From assembly GCA_012964435.1 (NCBI GenBank), contig DTTX01000031.1:1-48382 (forward strand): a stretch of 48,382 nucleotides of DNA. Direction: 5' to 3'. Numbering within the stretch: position 1 is the stretch's first letter; the number at the start of each line of letters is the position of its first letter. Positions 17,698 to 27,117 of the stretch are shown here, in pieces. The DNA is from Mesonia sp. (GTDB taxonomy: Bacteria; Bacteroidota; Bacteroidia; Flavobacteriales; Flavobacteriaceae). The position numbers were made by a program, and so were the translations under genes. Below the pieces are notes generated by a model that saw only the letters and a list, made by a program, of their open reading frames with translations, searched no databases and had not been told where the DNA came from.

Positions 17698-18666
17698 TTA
17701 ATCTAATTTTCGTGCTTTTTGTACCACTTTTATAAATATGATTAATCCAAAATAACCTAACACTAATAATAATGGAATTAAGATAATTTTATAAGAAGTA
17801 ATACTCTTGTGTTCAATCTTGCTTGGCGTTCCGAGATTAACTAATCTCAAAAACTCAGTAGTCAAAATTTTATCACTATAGAAACTTTGTAGCTGACTTT
17901 GAATAATAGTTCTATTTTGTATCACAACCCCTAAATCTAAACTATTTGCAGAGTTGTAGATTGTAGAAGTTGATGATTGATTACTTACTAAATTTTTAGA
18001 GTAATTTCTTACTAAACTATCAATCTGTAATACTAAATTTTCATTAGCTTCTATTTGTTTGTCTAAAAACTTTAAGCTTACATCATTATACTCCTGAAAA
18101 TACTTATTATTTCTTAATTTTTTTAAAATGTTTTCTAAAATATAAGTAGAATTTTCTGTTTTAGGGTGATATAAAATGATTTTATAATAATCAAAATATC
18201 TAGCGAACATTTCTTTTTTTTCATCGTCTTCAAGAAAGTTAGATTCTGAAATTAATTCTAAAAAAACTTCTTCTTCTTCAGAAAATTTATCAATATTTAC
18301 GATAGGCTCTACCTCAAGTTTTAAATTAGTATTTTCTAAAGGTATGCCTAATTCTTCTAAAGCTGAGGAATCTCTATTTTTAATCTGATAGGAAATCTCA
18401 TCTACGGAATTAAATAAATATTCTGCGCTTTCAAAATTTGAAACCACAATCATTTCAGTCTTTACTAATTCACCAGATTTTTTCTGAAGAAAATAACCGA
18501 TAATCGCTCCAATAACAATCAAAACGATCAAAACAATCGCGTGTCTTAGAACAAAAGCTACGAATCTTAAAAAAAGATTGAAAATATACTGAATTCCCTT
18601 TTTAAGTAATCGAAATAAATCTCCTAGATCTACTTCTTCATCTTGATGTTTTTGATGCTGACTCAT
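17698..18666 (-). CDS. Wzz-like two-TM membrane protein
   Basis: 322-residue protein with the topology of a polysaccharide co-polymerase: a cytoplasmic N-terminus, one membrane helix near residues 44-62, a periplasmic domain of about 220 residues rich in Glu, Asn and Lys with coiled-coil-like stretches, and a second helix near 290-312 with a short basic tail. I do not recognise a strong family motif, so the Wzz-like call rests on topology and on its place immediately upstream of rmlB. It could set chain length for the polymer made by this locus. It overlaps the upstream gene by one base. Confidence 0.6.
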   Translation of the reverse strand: MSQHQKHQDEEVDLGDLFRLLKKGIQYIFNLFLRFVAFVLRHAIVLIVLIVIGAIIGYFLQKKSGELVKTEMIVVSNFESAEYLFNSVDEISYQIKNRDSSALEELGIPLENTNLKLEVEPIVNIDKFSEEEEVFLELISESNFLEDDEKKEMFARYFDYYKIILYHPKTENSTYILENILKKLRNNKYFQEYNDVSLKFLDKQIEANENLVLQIDSLVRNYSKNLVSNQSSTSTIYNSANSLDLGVVIQNRTIIQSQLQSFYSDKILTTEFLRLVNLGTPSKIEHKSITSYKIILIPLLLVLGYFGLIIFIKVVQKARKLD

Positions 18667-20345
18667 TAATCGTTAAGTATTTGTTCTAAAATCTTTTCAG
18701 TTATTAAATAAGTAGGTTTTACTCCTGTCGTTCCTAAACCTCCTGATGCTAAGGTGCTTCCGGTTTCTAACGGATTATCACTTGCATAATAAGCATACCT
18801 CACTTTTACTTTTGGCTTAATGCTGCCTCGCAATTTAGAAGCTGCTTGAATTGCTTTTTGATAGTGCGCGCCTTCCATTTCTAAGCCGATCACATTCCAA
18901 GTCGAATCGTGAAAGAACGAAAGTATATCTTTATTTTGAAGTGAAGTTCCTAAAACCGTGATCATCGCTCCGTCATAAATATCGATACCGTGACCTTCTA
19001 GGTGCTTTTTCTTCAACTTATTTTTGAAAGGATAATTATCTGCTGTTCCCTCAAACAAATGAGCAGTCGGGATCATAATATCTCCTTTTTTTCCTTCTAA
19101 AATACCTGCCTTTCCCATGATTGAAATAGAATCGACATCTAAATGAATTTTTGTTTCTCCTAATTGGAAAGGCTTTAACAGCTCATCAATCGTTTCATAA
19201 GCTTGTTCTCCAAATGCATAATCCATCACAATAATTACGGGAGCATTTTCATCTTTTGAAGTTGAAAACTTCTCGTCCGGATGATCTATTTTTGAAGTAT
19301 CGAAAAGCTGCACGTTAATATTTGCTCCGCTTTTATCTTCAATATAAATCATTCCGTTATCCAAAGCGGTTTTCGTTACTTTTTGACGAAGTTTACCGTT
19401 TGCGCTATTACTTAAATCTTCATAAATAGCATTGATAGGTTTCTTTTTCAGCTCCGTTTTTAAAGCGATTGACGCATAAAGTGTATTCATCACACTATGC
19501 ATATTGGCGCTAATAATATGAAGTTGCCGTTGCAGCAAACCATTCTCAGATAAGGTTTGTTTAATTTTATCTGCCCAAACTTCACCGTGAATATGATGTC
19601 CTAATCGTTCTCTTAACACCGGCGTAAATGTGACAATACGTTTGTTATTGCTCAGCGCTTCATCGATCGCTAGACGACCTAAATTATAAATAATATGTAA
19701 AAAACGTTCGGGATTATTCGAGGTACTAAATAACGGGTGTACTTGAGAAACTTCTTTAAACGTTCTTCCTAAAATATTTGCGGTATGCGTAAGTGCGATC
19801 TCACGCTCAGCTTTACTCAATTCTTTTTGTTGTACGGCAGCTTCTAACTTTTGCCAATCTCTATTTACGCTTCCTTCTTCATCGATAATTACGCGTTTCA
19901 TAATCTTATGAGACTCGATAAACAAAAAGGTAAGATGCGTTAGAATATCGTAAATTTCAGATCGCCCGCGAGTAATTTCAATATTCATTTGCTCTTCGTC
20001 TATACGATAGCAATTTCTTCTTCTTTTTGGCGGTACGATAGGTGTAAAATGAGAATCGCCATAACCTTCATCGCTGGTTAAATTGATGTATCGGCACTCT
20101 TCAATCCCAATAGGTAAACGATCGATCACATATAACAACCCGTGAAGTTCTAATTTTTCATCAGCAACAGAACCGTAAATTTCTGGCCTTAAAATAAGTA
20201 AAGCTTCTCGTAAAGTTTCTCCAGAAACACCCATAGGTTTATAAAACCCACGATTAAAAAGGTGACGCATCGTGATGTACATTCGTTCGATGGCGTTAGA
20301 GCTTTCTTGGGCTCGGTTTCTTCCTGTATTTATAAGGTTACTCAT
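18666..20345 (-). CDS. Conserved protein, possibly DUF6909, with nucleoside-phosphorylase-like C-terminus
   Basis: 559-residue soluble protein with no signal peptide or membrane helix. I recall similar flavobacterial proteins listed as DUF6909, but cannot confirm this here. The N-terminal half is helical, with RNCYRIDEEQMNIEITRGR. The C-terminal part has GAMITVLGTSLQN and IGLEMEGAHYQKAI, which resembles the EMEGA motif of the nucleoside phosphorylase/nucleosidase superfamily, where the Glu contacts ribose. A nucleosidase activity is therefore possible but unproven. It shares one base with the Wzz-like gene (ATG/TGA junction at 18666), so the two are probably co-translated. Confidence 0.6.
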   Translation of the reverse strand: MSNLINTGRNRAQESSNAIERMYITMRHLFNRGFYKPMGVSGETLREALLILRPEIYGSVADEKLELHGLLYVIDRLPIGIEECRYINLTSDEGYGDSHFTPIVPPKRRRNCYRIDEEQMNIEITRGRSEIYDILTHLTFLFIESHKIMKRVIIDEEGSVNRDWQKLEAAVQQKELSKAEREIALTHTANILGRTFKEVSQVHPLFSTSNNPERFLHIIYNLGRLAIDEALSNNKRIVTFTPVLRERLGHHIHGEVWADKIKQTLSENGLLQRQLHIISANMHSVMNTLYASIALKTELKKKPINAIYEDLSNSANGKLRQKVTKTALDNGMIYIEDKSGANINVQLFDTSKIDHPDEKFSTSKDENAPVIIVMDYAFGEQAYETIDELLKPFQLGETKIHLDVDSISIMGKAGILEGKKGDIMIPTAHLFEGTADNYPFKNKLKKKHLEGHGIDIYDGAMITVLGTSLQNKDILSFFHDSTWNVIGLEMEGAHYQKAIQAASKLRGSIKPKVKVRYAYYASDNPLETGSTLASGGLGTTGVKPTYLITEKILEQILND

Positions 20346-20369
20346 GAAGTGATAAATATATAATAATTT

Positions 20370-21863
20370 TTATTGCTGAAGTTTTTCAAGCTCATCGGCT
20401 ATTTTTCGGTCATTGGCTAAACGCGGAATTTTATTTTGCCCGCCCAATTTCCCGATCGATTTCATATACTGCTGAAAACCTTCTTTCTGTACGGTTGAAA
20501 TCACTAAAGGTTTTAAAATATTCCCTTCAATTAGATCTTTATAATACGAATTTTGCTCTTGTAAACGTCGATCTAGGAAGGCGGAAAGTTTTGGTAATGA
20601 TTCCGGTTCTTTTTCAAACTCAATAAACCATTCGTGATACGGCAAACCTTCTTTCGGATTTATTTGTGGCGCCACGGTAAATTCTGCGATCTGAAAGTTA
20701 AACTCTTTGGTAGCTTCGCTCATCGCAGCTTCCACTTCTTTAGCGATCACATGTTCTCCAAAAGCTGAAGTAAAATGTTTTATTCTGCCTGAAACAATAA
20801 CTCGGTAAGGTTTTGTGCTGGTAAACATAACGGTATCTCCCAAATTGTAAGCCCATAAACCGGCGTTGGTGGAAATTACCATCACATAATTCACATTAGT
20901 TTCTACTTCACCAATGGTTAATCGTTGCGGATTTTCAGAAAAAAAATCGTCTGCTTTTATAAACTCATAAAAAATACCGGAATTTAAACGCAATAACATT
21001 CCTTTCTCATCTTGCTTATCTTGGTAAGCAAAAAATCCTTCAGAAGCAGGAAAAAGCTCGATACTCGGTACTTTTCTACCGATGAGATTTTCAAATTTTG
21101 CACGGTAGGGTTCAAAATTAACGCCACCGTAAATAAAGAGATCAAACTCGGGGAATACCTCGCCTACTTTCTTTCCTGTTTTTTGATAGATCTTTTCAAA
21201 ATACATTTGCACCCAAGAAGGAATTCCGCTAATTACGGTCATATTCTCCGCTAGCGTTTCTTCTATGATCGCTTCAACTTTATCTTCCCAATCTTCAATG
21301 CAATTGGTATCCCAACTTGGTAATCTGTTTTTCTGCAAATAGGAAGGCACAAAATGCGCCACGATCCCAGAAAGTCGACCTAATTGTATTCCGTTTTTGC
21401 TGTCTAATTTCGGACTTCCTTGTAAAAAGATCATCTTACCATCAACAAAATCGGCGTTTCCGGTTTCAGCAATATAATTAAGAATAGCGTTTCTCGCTCC
21501 TTTAATGTGGGTTGGCATCGATTCTTTGGTAAGCGGAATGTATTTTGCTCCGCTTGTCGTTCCTGAAGTTTTAGCAAAATAGAGTGGTTTTCCCGGCCAC
21601 AAAATATCTGCTTTCCCTTCAACTACTTGATTTACGTAAGGTTTTAACTCTTCATAATCACGAATAGGAACTTGCTGAGCAAAATCTTGCGTAGATTGAA
21701 TCTTATCGAAGCTGTGATCTTTACCAAAGCTTGTATTTTTAGCTTGCTGAATAAGCTGCTGAAATACTTTTTGCTGAGTTTCAACCGGTTTTGTAGCCCA
21801 ACTTTGCGTTTGACGTTGAATATAGTTAGCAAAAATTTTTGCAGCAAAAGATTTTAAACTCAT
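20370..21863 (-). CDS. GH3-family acyl-adenylate synthetase
   Basis: 497-residue ANL-superfamily protein of the GH3 type. In plants these couple carboxylic acids to amino acids through an acyl-adenylate; the substrate of the bacterial versions is unknown. Visible signatures are the phosphate-binding loop KTSGTTSGAKYIP (about 109-121), FIYGGVNFEPYRAKF, FPASEGFFAYQ and YNLGDTVMFTS. It sits 2 bp from the M23 peptidase gene. The name refers to the fold and does not imply auxin metabolism. Confidence 0.88.
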   Translation of the reverse strand: MSLKSFAAKIFANYIQRQTQSWATKPVETQQKVFQQLIQQAKNTSFGKDHSFDKIQSTQDFAQQVPIRDYEELKPYVNQVVEGKADILWPGKPLYFAKTSGTTSGAKYIPLTKESMPTHIKGARNAILNYIAETGNADFVDGKMIFLQGSPKLDSKNGIQLGRLSGIVAHFVPSYLQKNRLPSWDTNCIEDWEDKVEAIIEETLAENMTVISGIPSWVQMYFEKIYQKTGKKVGEVFPEFDLFIYGGVNFEPYRAKFENLIGRKVPSIELFPASEGFFAYQDKQDEKGMLLRLNSGIFYEFIKADDFFSENPQRLTIGEVETNVNYVMVISTNAGLWAYNLGDTVMFTSTKPYRVIVSGRIKHFTSAFGEHVIAKEVEAAMSEATKEFNFQIAEFTVAPQINPKEGLPYHEWFIEFEKEPESLPKLSAFLDRRLQEQNSYYKDLIEGNILKPLVISTVQKEGFQQYMKSIGKLGGQNKIPRLANDRKIADELEKLQQ

Positions 21864-21864
21864 A

Positions 21865-22731
21865 CTATTCGAATTCTAAAAAATCTGTTGGATTTACCGG
21901 TCTACCGTTACTCCACAATTCAAAATGTAAATGCGGTCCGGTACTCAATTCTCCGGTAGAACCAACCATCCCGATCACTTCTCCTTTTTTCACCAATTCT
22001 CCTTGTTCTTTTGCTAGAGAGGAATTGTGCTTGTAAACCGAAATTAAACCGTAACGATGCTCAATAATAATTACATAACCTGTTTCTGCTGTCCATTCAG
22101 AAAAAACTACGGTTCCTTCTGCGGTGGCTTTAACAGGACTGTTTTTTGAGGTAACTATATCGACTGCAAAATGATTTTCTTCAGCATTATAGGCTTCAGA
22201 AATTTGCCCTTTTACCGGCGGAAATAATTTAAAATCGGTACGATCTACCGCAGCATCGATCACGTTATATTTATCTTCTTGTTCTACTTGTTCTCTAAGT
22301 AACGAGTCTTCTTTGGAAGGATTTAAAGTAACCTCAGCAATATTTTCATTTGTACTAAGTACAGAATCTTTATTAAAATTCTCTACAGAAACCTTTCCGC
22401 TTAATACATTACTAATCGATTTAAAGTATTGATTTTGTTTATGGATTACTTGTTGTAATGAATCTGTTTTTAACGCCAATTGGGTAGCCTGTTGATTTAA
22501 TTTTGCTGAAGAATAACCCGGTATGTATTCTCTTAATGGTGTAAATGCAATTAATAGTGTTGTTAAAATAATTAGCACCAACATCGAAACTCCCACGGTT
22601 ACAAATACGTTAAGTCGGGTGAGTTTAAATGCAAATTTTTCTTCAAAAGTATCTTCATTTAATACTACTAGCCGGTATTTATGAAGTAGTTTTTTTGCAA
22701 GTTTTTTATCTGTATTTTTCTTCTTTGCCAT
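21865..22731 (-). CDS. M23 family metallopeptidase, membrane-anchored
   Basis: Predicted zinc peptidase, or LytM-type regulator, acting on peptidoglycan in the periplasm. It has a lysine-rich cytoplasmic N-terminus, one membrane helix near residues 38-62, a coiled-coil linker, and a C-terminal LytM domain. The zinc ligands of a classical active M23 site are visible: HFAVDIV (H-x3-D) and HLHFELW (H-x-H). 288 residues is typical for flavobacterial members. A -7 element (TATATTTG) lies upstream at 22749-22756, divergent from tatA, so this gene may start the transcript that continues into GH3. Confidence 0.9.
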   Translation of the reverse strand: MAKKKNTDKKLAKKLLHKYRLVVLNEDTFEEKFAFKLTRLNVFVTVGVSMLVLIILTTLLIAFTPLREYIPGYSSAKLNQQATQLALKTDSLQQVIHKQNQYFKSISNVLSGKVSVENFNKDSVLSTNENIAEVTLNPSKEDSLLREQVEQEDKYNVIDAAVDRTDFKLFPPVKGQISEAYNAEENHFAVDIVTSKNSPVKATAEGTVVFSEWTAETGYVIIIEHRYGLISVYKHNSSLAKEQGELVKKGEVIGMVGSTGELSTGPHLHFELWSNGRPVNPTDFLEFE

Positions 22732-22748
22732 ACAAGCGAGTTACAGTA

Positions 22749-22756
22749 CAAATATA
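22749..22756 (-). promoter_or_regulatory. Candidate -7 element for the M23-GH3 transcript
   Basis: Minus-strand TATATTTG, an exact TAnnTTTG match, about 18 bp before the M23 ATG. No clear -33 element was seen. Confidence 0.5.
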
Positions 22757-22819
22757 GAATAATCTATTATTGTGAGCTTATTTATTAAGATGTTAACGTA
22801 AACATTAAATATTAATTAT

Positions 22820-22827
22820 TATGTTTG
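22820..22827 (+). promoter_or_regulatory. Candidate -7 element for tatA
   Basis: TATGTTTG, an exact TAnnTTTG match, 22 bp before the tatA ATG. The -33 position lacks an obvious TTG. Together with 22749-22756 it forms a divergent promoter pair. Confidence 0.5.
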
Positions 22828-22849
22828 TAGAACATTAAAACAAGAAATT

Positions 22850-23047
22850 ATGTCACTAGGTATTTTTTTAATGATTGGAGCATGGCAATACATCATCATT
22901 GGTGTAGTTGTTTTACTTTTATTTGGCGGAAAGAAGATTCCTGAATTAATGAAAGGATTAGGAAGCGGAATAAAAGAATTTAAAGATGCTTCAAAAGAAG
23001 ATGAGCCAACGACTGACAAAAAAGTTGAAGACAATAAACAATCATAA
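22850..23047 (+). CDS. tatA: Twin-arginine translocase subunit TatA/TatE
   Basis: 65-residue pore-forming subunit of the Tat export system. It has a short periplasmic N-terminus, one membrane helix (about residues 11-25), the FGG hinge, then the amphipathic helix [18 protein letters not shown] and an acidic, lysine-rich tail, all standard for TatA. It is transcribed alone on the plus strand and ends in a strong shared terminator. No tatC is in this window. Confidence 0.93.
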   Translation: MSLGIFLMIGAWQYIIIGVVVLLLFGGKKIPELMKGLGSGIKEFKDASKEDEPTTDKKVEDNKQS

Positions 23048-23074
23048 AAAAGTTTATTCGACAAAAACCATTTA

Positions 23075-23115
23075 AATAAAAAAGCCCGATGAAAATTTCA
23101 TCGGGCTTTTTTATT
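23075..23115. terminator. Bidirectional terminator between tatA and the DUF4837 gene
   Basis: Near-perfect inverted repeat with 20-nt arms (23075-23094 and 23096-23115) around one base. The GC core is AGCCCGATG, with A-run and T-run flanks, so it works for both convergent genes. The DUF4837 stop codon overlaps its edge. Confidence 0.9.
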
Positions 23116-24091
23116 ATTTAAACTTAACAGATCTTAAAATCGATTCGAGCTCAAAAATATTATCTCGTTTGGTATTTGAAGGTTTAAATACAAAGCCTTC
23201 TAACACTAAATAACGGTCGTTCTCTTCATCTCTTACCGCATAATTAATAAATGGTCCCGCCATAAAAGCGCCTTTTACTTCCCAAGTTCCCTTGGTTTCG
23301 TAAGCAAATTTACCATCTATTTTAGTCTCAAATAAATAAGGTGCATAAGCTTCTTCGGTAATCATAAAAGAACCTTCATTTGGTCCCGGTACGTGTTGCT
23401 CACCGATGGAGTCACGCATTTTAATAATATTACCAATTACGTTGGTGTCTTTATCGATCACTTGCATAGGTACTTCGTAAACCAGAATTTCCATACTACC
23501 ATGTTTAATGTCTTTTCTAATCCAGAAAAAATCATCTTCGGTCTTTGCATAACGATATGCCGTAGGAAACTTCATACTCACTCCTAAACTTTCTTCTAGT
23601 TTTTGGTCACTTTTTAGAGAATTAGAAATACGTTTTTGTTGCTCTTTTAATTCAGCATTTTTAAAAGTCTCAATTATTCTATCGGTGTTTTCATTGAATA
23701 CTTTATTAATTTCTGAAGGTGTTGCTCCAGAAATATAAATACCGGTTTGCGGTTGCGCCAAGGTATCTTTTACTACTTCAAAATTAGCTGACTGACTGTT
23801 TTTAATGTATAAAAATGTTCGGTTTCTTGCGGCAAAGCCAGAAAATGCCTTTGGCGGAATTTGATTAAGAGAGAACATAGGTTCTTGTTGTGGTAAACCA
23901 TCTACCGGAGCGGCAAGTTTTTCTCTTAAATTCTCACCTACTTGACCTTCCCAAAGATCGTTATTCATCACGATCGATAAGCTGTTTAGCCTCCCGGAAG
24001 ATTCTGCTAAGACCTTTTGACTCTTTTTATTAGATTCTTTACATCCGATGAGTAATATGATGCTGAAGAATAAAACGGCAATTTTTTTCAT
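23114..24091 (-). CDS. DUF4837 family lipoprotein
   Basis: 325-residue predicted lipoprotein: MKKIAVLFFSIILLIGC gives a signal peptide ending in a lipobox with Cys17. The mature protein starts with serine- and lysine-rich linker residues and includes SIVMNNDLWEGQVGENLR and the segment ending ARNRTFLYI, which I associate with DUF4837 of Bacteroidota. No enzymatic motif is seen. It lies 22 bp after the MltD-like gene, so a cell-envelope role is plausible, but its function is unknown. Confidence 0.8.
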   Translation of the reverse strand: MKKIAVLFFSIILLIGCKESNKKSQKVLAESSGRLNSLSIVMNNDLWEGQVGENLREKLAAPVDGLPQQEPMFSLNQIPPKAFSGFAARNRTFLYIKNSQSANFEVVKDTLAQPQTGIYISGATPSEINKVFNENTDRIIETFKNAELKEQQKRISNSLKSDQKLEESLGVSMKFPTAYRYAKTEDDFFWIRKDIKHGSMEILVYEVPMQVIDKDTNVIGNIIKMRDSIGEQHVPGPNEGSFMITEEAYAPYLFETKIDGKFAYETKGTWEVKGAFMAGPFINYAVRDEENDRYLVLEGFVFKPSNTKRDNIFELESILRSVKFK

Positions 24092-24113
24092 TTGTTTGAC
24101 TTTTGATTAGTGC

Positions 24114-25736
24114 TTAACCGTTAGAAACTTTTAATTTCATTCCCGGTTTTAACTTGTTCCCGCTAATATCATTCCACTTTTGAATGTTTTGCACCGTAAT
24201 CCCAGGAAATTTTTTAGAGATGCTCCACAGCGAGTCTCCTTTTCTTACAATATAATACTTTTCTGAAGTTTTTACGGAAGCATTTTTTGTTGAAGTAGGC
24301 TTCTGAATATTCACCGGATTGCTCGCGACCGGCTTTCTTGGGTAAATGGTTAAGTATTGCCCAACGCGAATGTTGTTGCTTCGTAAATTATTCCAACGTC
24401 TGATTTTACTTACACCAACACCAAATTTTTCAGCAATTCTTCCTAAGTAATCTCCAGATCTTACGCGGTATCTAATTTTATCGTCGGCTTCGTAGTATTT
24501 TGGGAGTGGTTTTTCTTCCGCAGTTGCTAAAATGGCTTCTTCAGCATAATTGTAAATCAAATTTTCATTGGCCACAAAAATACCGGTCTCCACTAAAGGC
24601 AACCGAATATAGTATTCTTCATCTTTAATAAACGGAACAATATTAAGCTTATAACTCGGATTTAAAAACTCTAATAATTCAGTATCAATATTGGTAACGC
24701 GCGTAATTTGATCAAATTTAATAAGCTGTTTTACCTTCACGGTATCGGTTTCAAAATAAGTGATCTCCGGTTGGTAAGGTTGGTAACCGTGCTCATCGGC
24801 GTATTCAAATAAATACATCGTGGCTAAAAATGCCGGCACATAACCTGCTGTTTCTCTTGGTAAATAATTACGAAGTTCCCAATAATCTGTATTTCCGCCG
24901 CTTCTGCGAATGGCTTTAGAAACATTACCGGGTCCAGAATTGTATGAAGCCAACACCAAATCCCAATCACCAAAAGTTTTGTATAAATTAGATAAGTATT
25001 GACAAGCAGCTTCGGTAGCTAAAACCGGATCCATACGTTCATCTACGTAACTACTCACGTCTAAACCGTGCATTTTACCGGTCGCAAACATAAATTGCCA
25101 AAGACCGGTCGCTCCTACTCTAGATTTAGCACGCGGATTTAAAGCTGATTCTACAATCGCTAAATATTTAATTTCTAGTGGAATATCATATTTATCGAGT
25201 TTCTCTTCAAATAGCGGAAAATAATAATGCCCTAACGACATTAAACGTTCCATCACTTCTTTATCGCGCTTTAAATAATATTGAATAACACTTTCTAAAG
25301 ACTCGTTATAAGTAACGTTGAAAGGAGTTTTTGCATTTAAAAGCGCTAAACGTTCTTTTAATACTTCTGTTGAAATAGCTTTGTTAACCGTATCGTTATA
25401 AGGAATATTTTCAATGCTTTCTTGCATCTCGTCGTACAAACGAGAGTCTAAGAGTGTTTGCTGCCAAATAGAATCGATTAAAGCGGGTTGGTGATAATCG
25501 CGTAAACCAAAAAGAACATCTTCATTTAAAAAACTCGAAGAGCGTGAAAACGACGTAAATTGAGGCTCGATCACTCGGTCGAAACCGGGATGTCTTTCGG
25601 CTTTTTTGGTAAAATCTATTTCTTCTTGGGTTTCTTCAACTTCTACAGCAATAGAATCTTTTTCTTGCTTTGGGGTTTGTGCAAATGCGATCCCTGAACA
25701 AAATGTGATTCCTAAAACAATATTTTTTATCTTCAT
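24114..25736 (-). CDS. MltD-like lytic transglycosylase with two LysM domains
   Basis: Cleaves peptidoglycan glycan strands. The chosen start ATG 25736 gives a signal peptide (MKIKNIVLGITFCSGIAFAQ); the frame opens further up at 25775, but that start would bury it. The transglycosylase core has the catalytic Glu in AIVESALNPRAKSRVGATG followed by LWQFM, then SYNSGPGNV and the YLPRETAGYVP stretch. Two LysM peptidoglycan-binding repeats close the protein: YRVRSGDYLGRIAEKFGV and YIVRKGDSLWSISKKFPG. About 540 residues in this form. It is upstream of, and probably co-transcribed with, the DUF4837 lipoprotein. Confidence 0.92.
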   Translation of the reverse strand: MKIKNIVLGITFCSGIAFAQTPKQEKDSIAVEVEETQEEIDFTKKAERHPGFDRVIEPQFTSFSRSSSFLNEDVLFGLRDYHQPALIDSIWQQTLLDSRLYDEMQESIENIPYNDTVNKAISTEVLKERLALLNAKTPFNVTYNESLESVIQYYLKRDKEVMERLMSLGHYYFPLFEEKLDKYDIPLEIKYLAIVESALNPRAKSRVGATGLWQFMFATGKMHGLDVSSYVDERMDPVLATEAACQYLSNLYKTFGDWDLVLASYNSGPGNVSKAIRRSGGNTDYWELRNYLPRETAGYVPAFLATMYLFEYADEHGYQPYQPEITYFETDTVKVKQLIKFDQITRVTNIDTELLEFLNPSYKLNIVPFIKDEEYYIRLPLVETGIFVANENLIYNYAEEAILATAEEKPLPKYYEADDKIRYRVRSGDYLGRIAEKFGVGVSKIRRWNNLRSNNIRVGQYLTIYPRKPVASNPVNIQKPTSTKNASVKTSEKYYIVRKGDSLWSISKKFPGITVQNIQKWNDISGNKLKPGMKLKVSNG

Positions 25737-25772
25737 ATAGCTAATTTTCCTGTTAAAAATGGGGTATAACAA

Positions 25773-25814
25773 CACCTATACTAAAACTCAATTTGCTGAA
25801 TATTAGTATAGGTG
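25773..25814. repeat. 12-bp inverted repeat between pgk and the MltD-like gene
   Basis: Arms CACCTATACTAA (25773-25784) and TTAGTATAGGTG (25803-25814) are exact reverse complements, separated by 18 nt. No U-run follows on either strand, so it does not look like a standard terminator. It could be an attenuating hairpin or a protein-binding site ahead of the MltD-like gene. Confidence 0.6.
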
Positions 25815-25842
25815 ATTAATTAAATTGAAACAAGAATTATGC

Positions 25843-27030
25843 CTAAGCTTCTTCTATAGCGGCAATACCCGGTAAAGATTTACCTTCTAGTAATTCTAAC
25901 ATCGCTCCACCACCGGTAGATACGTAACTTACTTTATCTTCGAAACCAAATTGTTTTACCGCAGCAACACTATCGCCACCTCCTACTAAAGAGAACGCTC
26001 CGTTTTTAGTAGCTTCAGCAACAAAATTACCTACAGCAATGGTTCCTTTAGCAAAAGCATCCATTTCGAATACTCCTAAAGGTCCGTTCCAAAGAATAAT
26101 TTTTGAATCTAGAATTACTTGCTTTAAGTTTTCTAACGATTTTGGTCCGGCATCTAAGCCCATCCAACCATCTGGAATGCTATCGATCGCTGAAGTATCT
26201 TTATTGGCATTAGCATCAAATTTATCGGCAATTACACAATCTACTGGAAGTACAATATTGGTATTTTGCTCTTTTGCTTTCTTTAAAATAGAAAGTGCCA
26301 ATTCTTGCTTATCGTCTTCTACTAAAGAATCTCCAATGCTTCCGCCTTGGGCTTTAATAAACGTATAAGCCATACCACCGCCGATAATCAAATTATCTAC
26401 TTTTGGTAAAATATTTTCGATCACTGTAATTTTTGAAGAAACTTTTGCCCCTCCTAAAATTGCAGTTACCGGTTTTTCTTCTGAATGTAAAACTTTATCT
26501 AAACTCTTAATTTCTTTAGCTAGTAAATAACCGAAGCATTTTTCTTCAAAAAATTGTGCTACAATCGTTGTTGAAGCGTGCGCTCTGTGCGCTGTACCAA
26601 ATGCATCGTTGATGTAAACATCACCGTGTTTAGCTAATTTTTCAGCAAAAGCTTGATCTCCTTTTTTCTCTTCTTCATAAAAACGAAGGTTTTCAAGAAC
26701 TAAAACTTCTCCGCTTTTTAAATTGCTAGACATTTCAAAAGCTTCTTCACTTACGCAATCGCTGGCAAATTTTACTTGTACGCCAATTACTTCAGAAACT
26801 TTATTGACAATATGTTTTAAAGAAAATTCTTCTTGAACGCCGCTTGGCCTTCCTAAATGCGACATTAAAACTACTGCACCGCCGTCTTCCAAAACTTTTG
26901 TAATACTTGGTTTAGCAGCTTCGATTCTTGTAGCATCGGTTACCTCGTGTTTTTCGTTAAGAGGCACGTTAAAATCTACACGTATTAAAGCTTTCTTATC
27001 TTTAAAATTATAGTCTTCAATGGTTTTCAT
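25843..27030 (-). CDS. pgk: Phosphoglycerate kinase
   Basis: Glycolytic enzyme transferring phosphate from 1,3-bisphosphoglycerate to ADP. Signatures in order: [88 protein letters not shown] and [13 protein letters not shown]. At 395 residues it is full length. It is transcribed divergently from holB, with a TAAATTTG element (27045-27052) just ahead. Confidence 0.97.
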   Translation of the reverse strand: MKTIEDYNFKDKKALIRVDFNVPLNEKHEVTDATRIEAAKPSITKVLEDGGAVVLMSHLGRPSGVQEEFSLKHIVNKVSEVIGVQVKFASDCVSEEAFEMSSNLKSGEVLVLENLRFYEEEKKGDQAFAEKLAKHGDVYINDAFGTAHRAHASTTIVAQFFEEKCFGYLLAKEIKSLDKVLHSEEKPVTAILGGAKVSSKITVIENILPKVDNLIIGGGMAYTFIKAQGGSIGDSLVEDDKQELALSILKKAKEQNTNIVLPVDCVIADKFDANANKDTSAIDSIPDGWMGLDAGPKSLENLKQVILDSKIILWNGPLGVFEMDAFAKGTIAVGNFVAEATKNGAFSLVGGGDSVAAVKQFGFEDKVSYVSTGGGAMLELLEGKSLPGIAAIEEA

Positions 27031-27044
27031 AAATATGTTTTTTT

Positions 27045-27052
27045 CAAATTTA
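27045..27052 (-). promoter_or_regulatory. Candidate -7 element for pgk
   Basis: Minus-strand TAAATTTG matches TAnnTTTG, 15 bp before the pgk ATG. A -33 motif at the standard distance was not evident. Confidence 0.4.
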
Positions 27053-27117
27053 ATTATTTATTGCTTTGTGAGGTAAATTCAACCAAAATAAATCTAAAAT
27101 AACTATTTTCGCCCGGT

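Noticed and set aside
1-20345. Polysaccharide locus as a mobile genomic island
   Set aside because: No integrase, transposase, flanking repeat or tRNA junction is visible; such loci are variable by normal recombination.
22819-23064. Minus-strand open frame opposite tatA
   Set aside because: Mirror of the clear TatA coding sequence; no family features.
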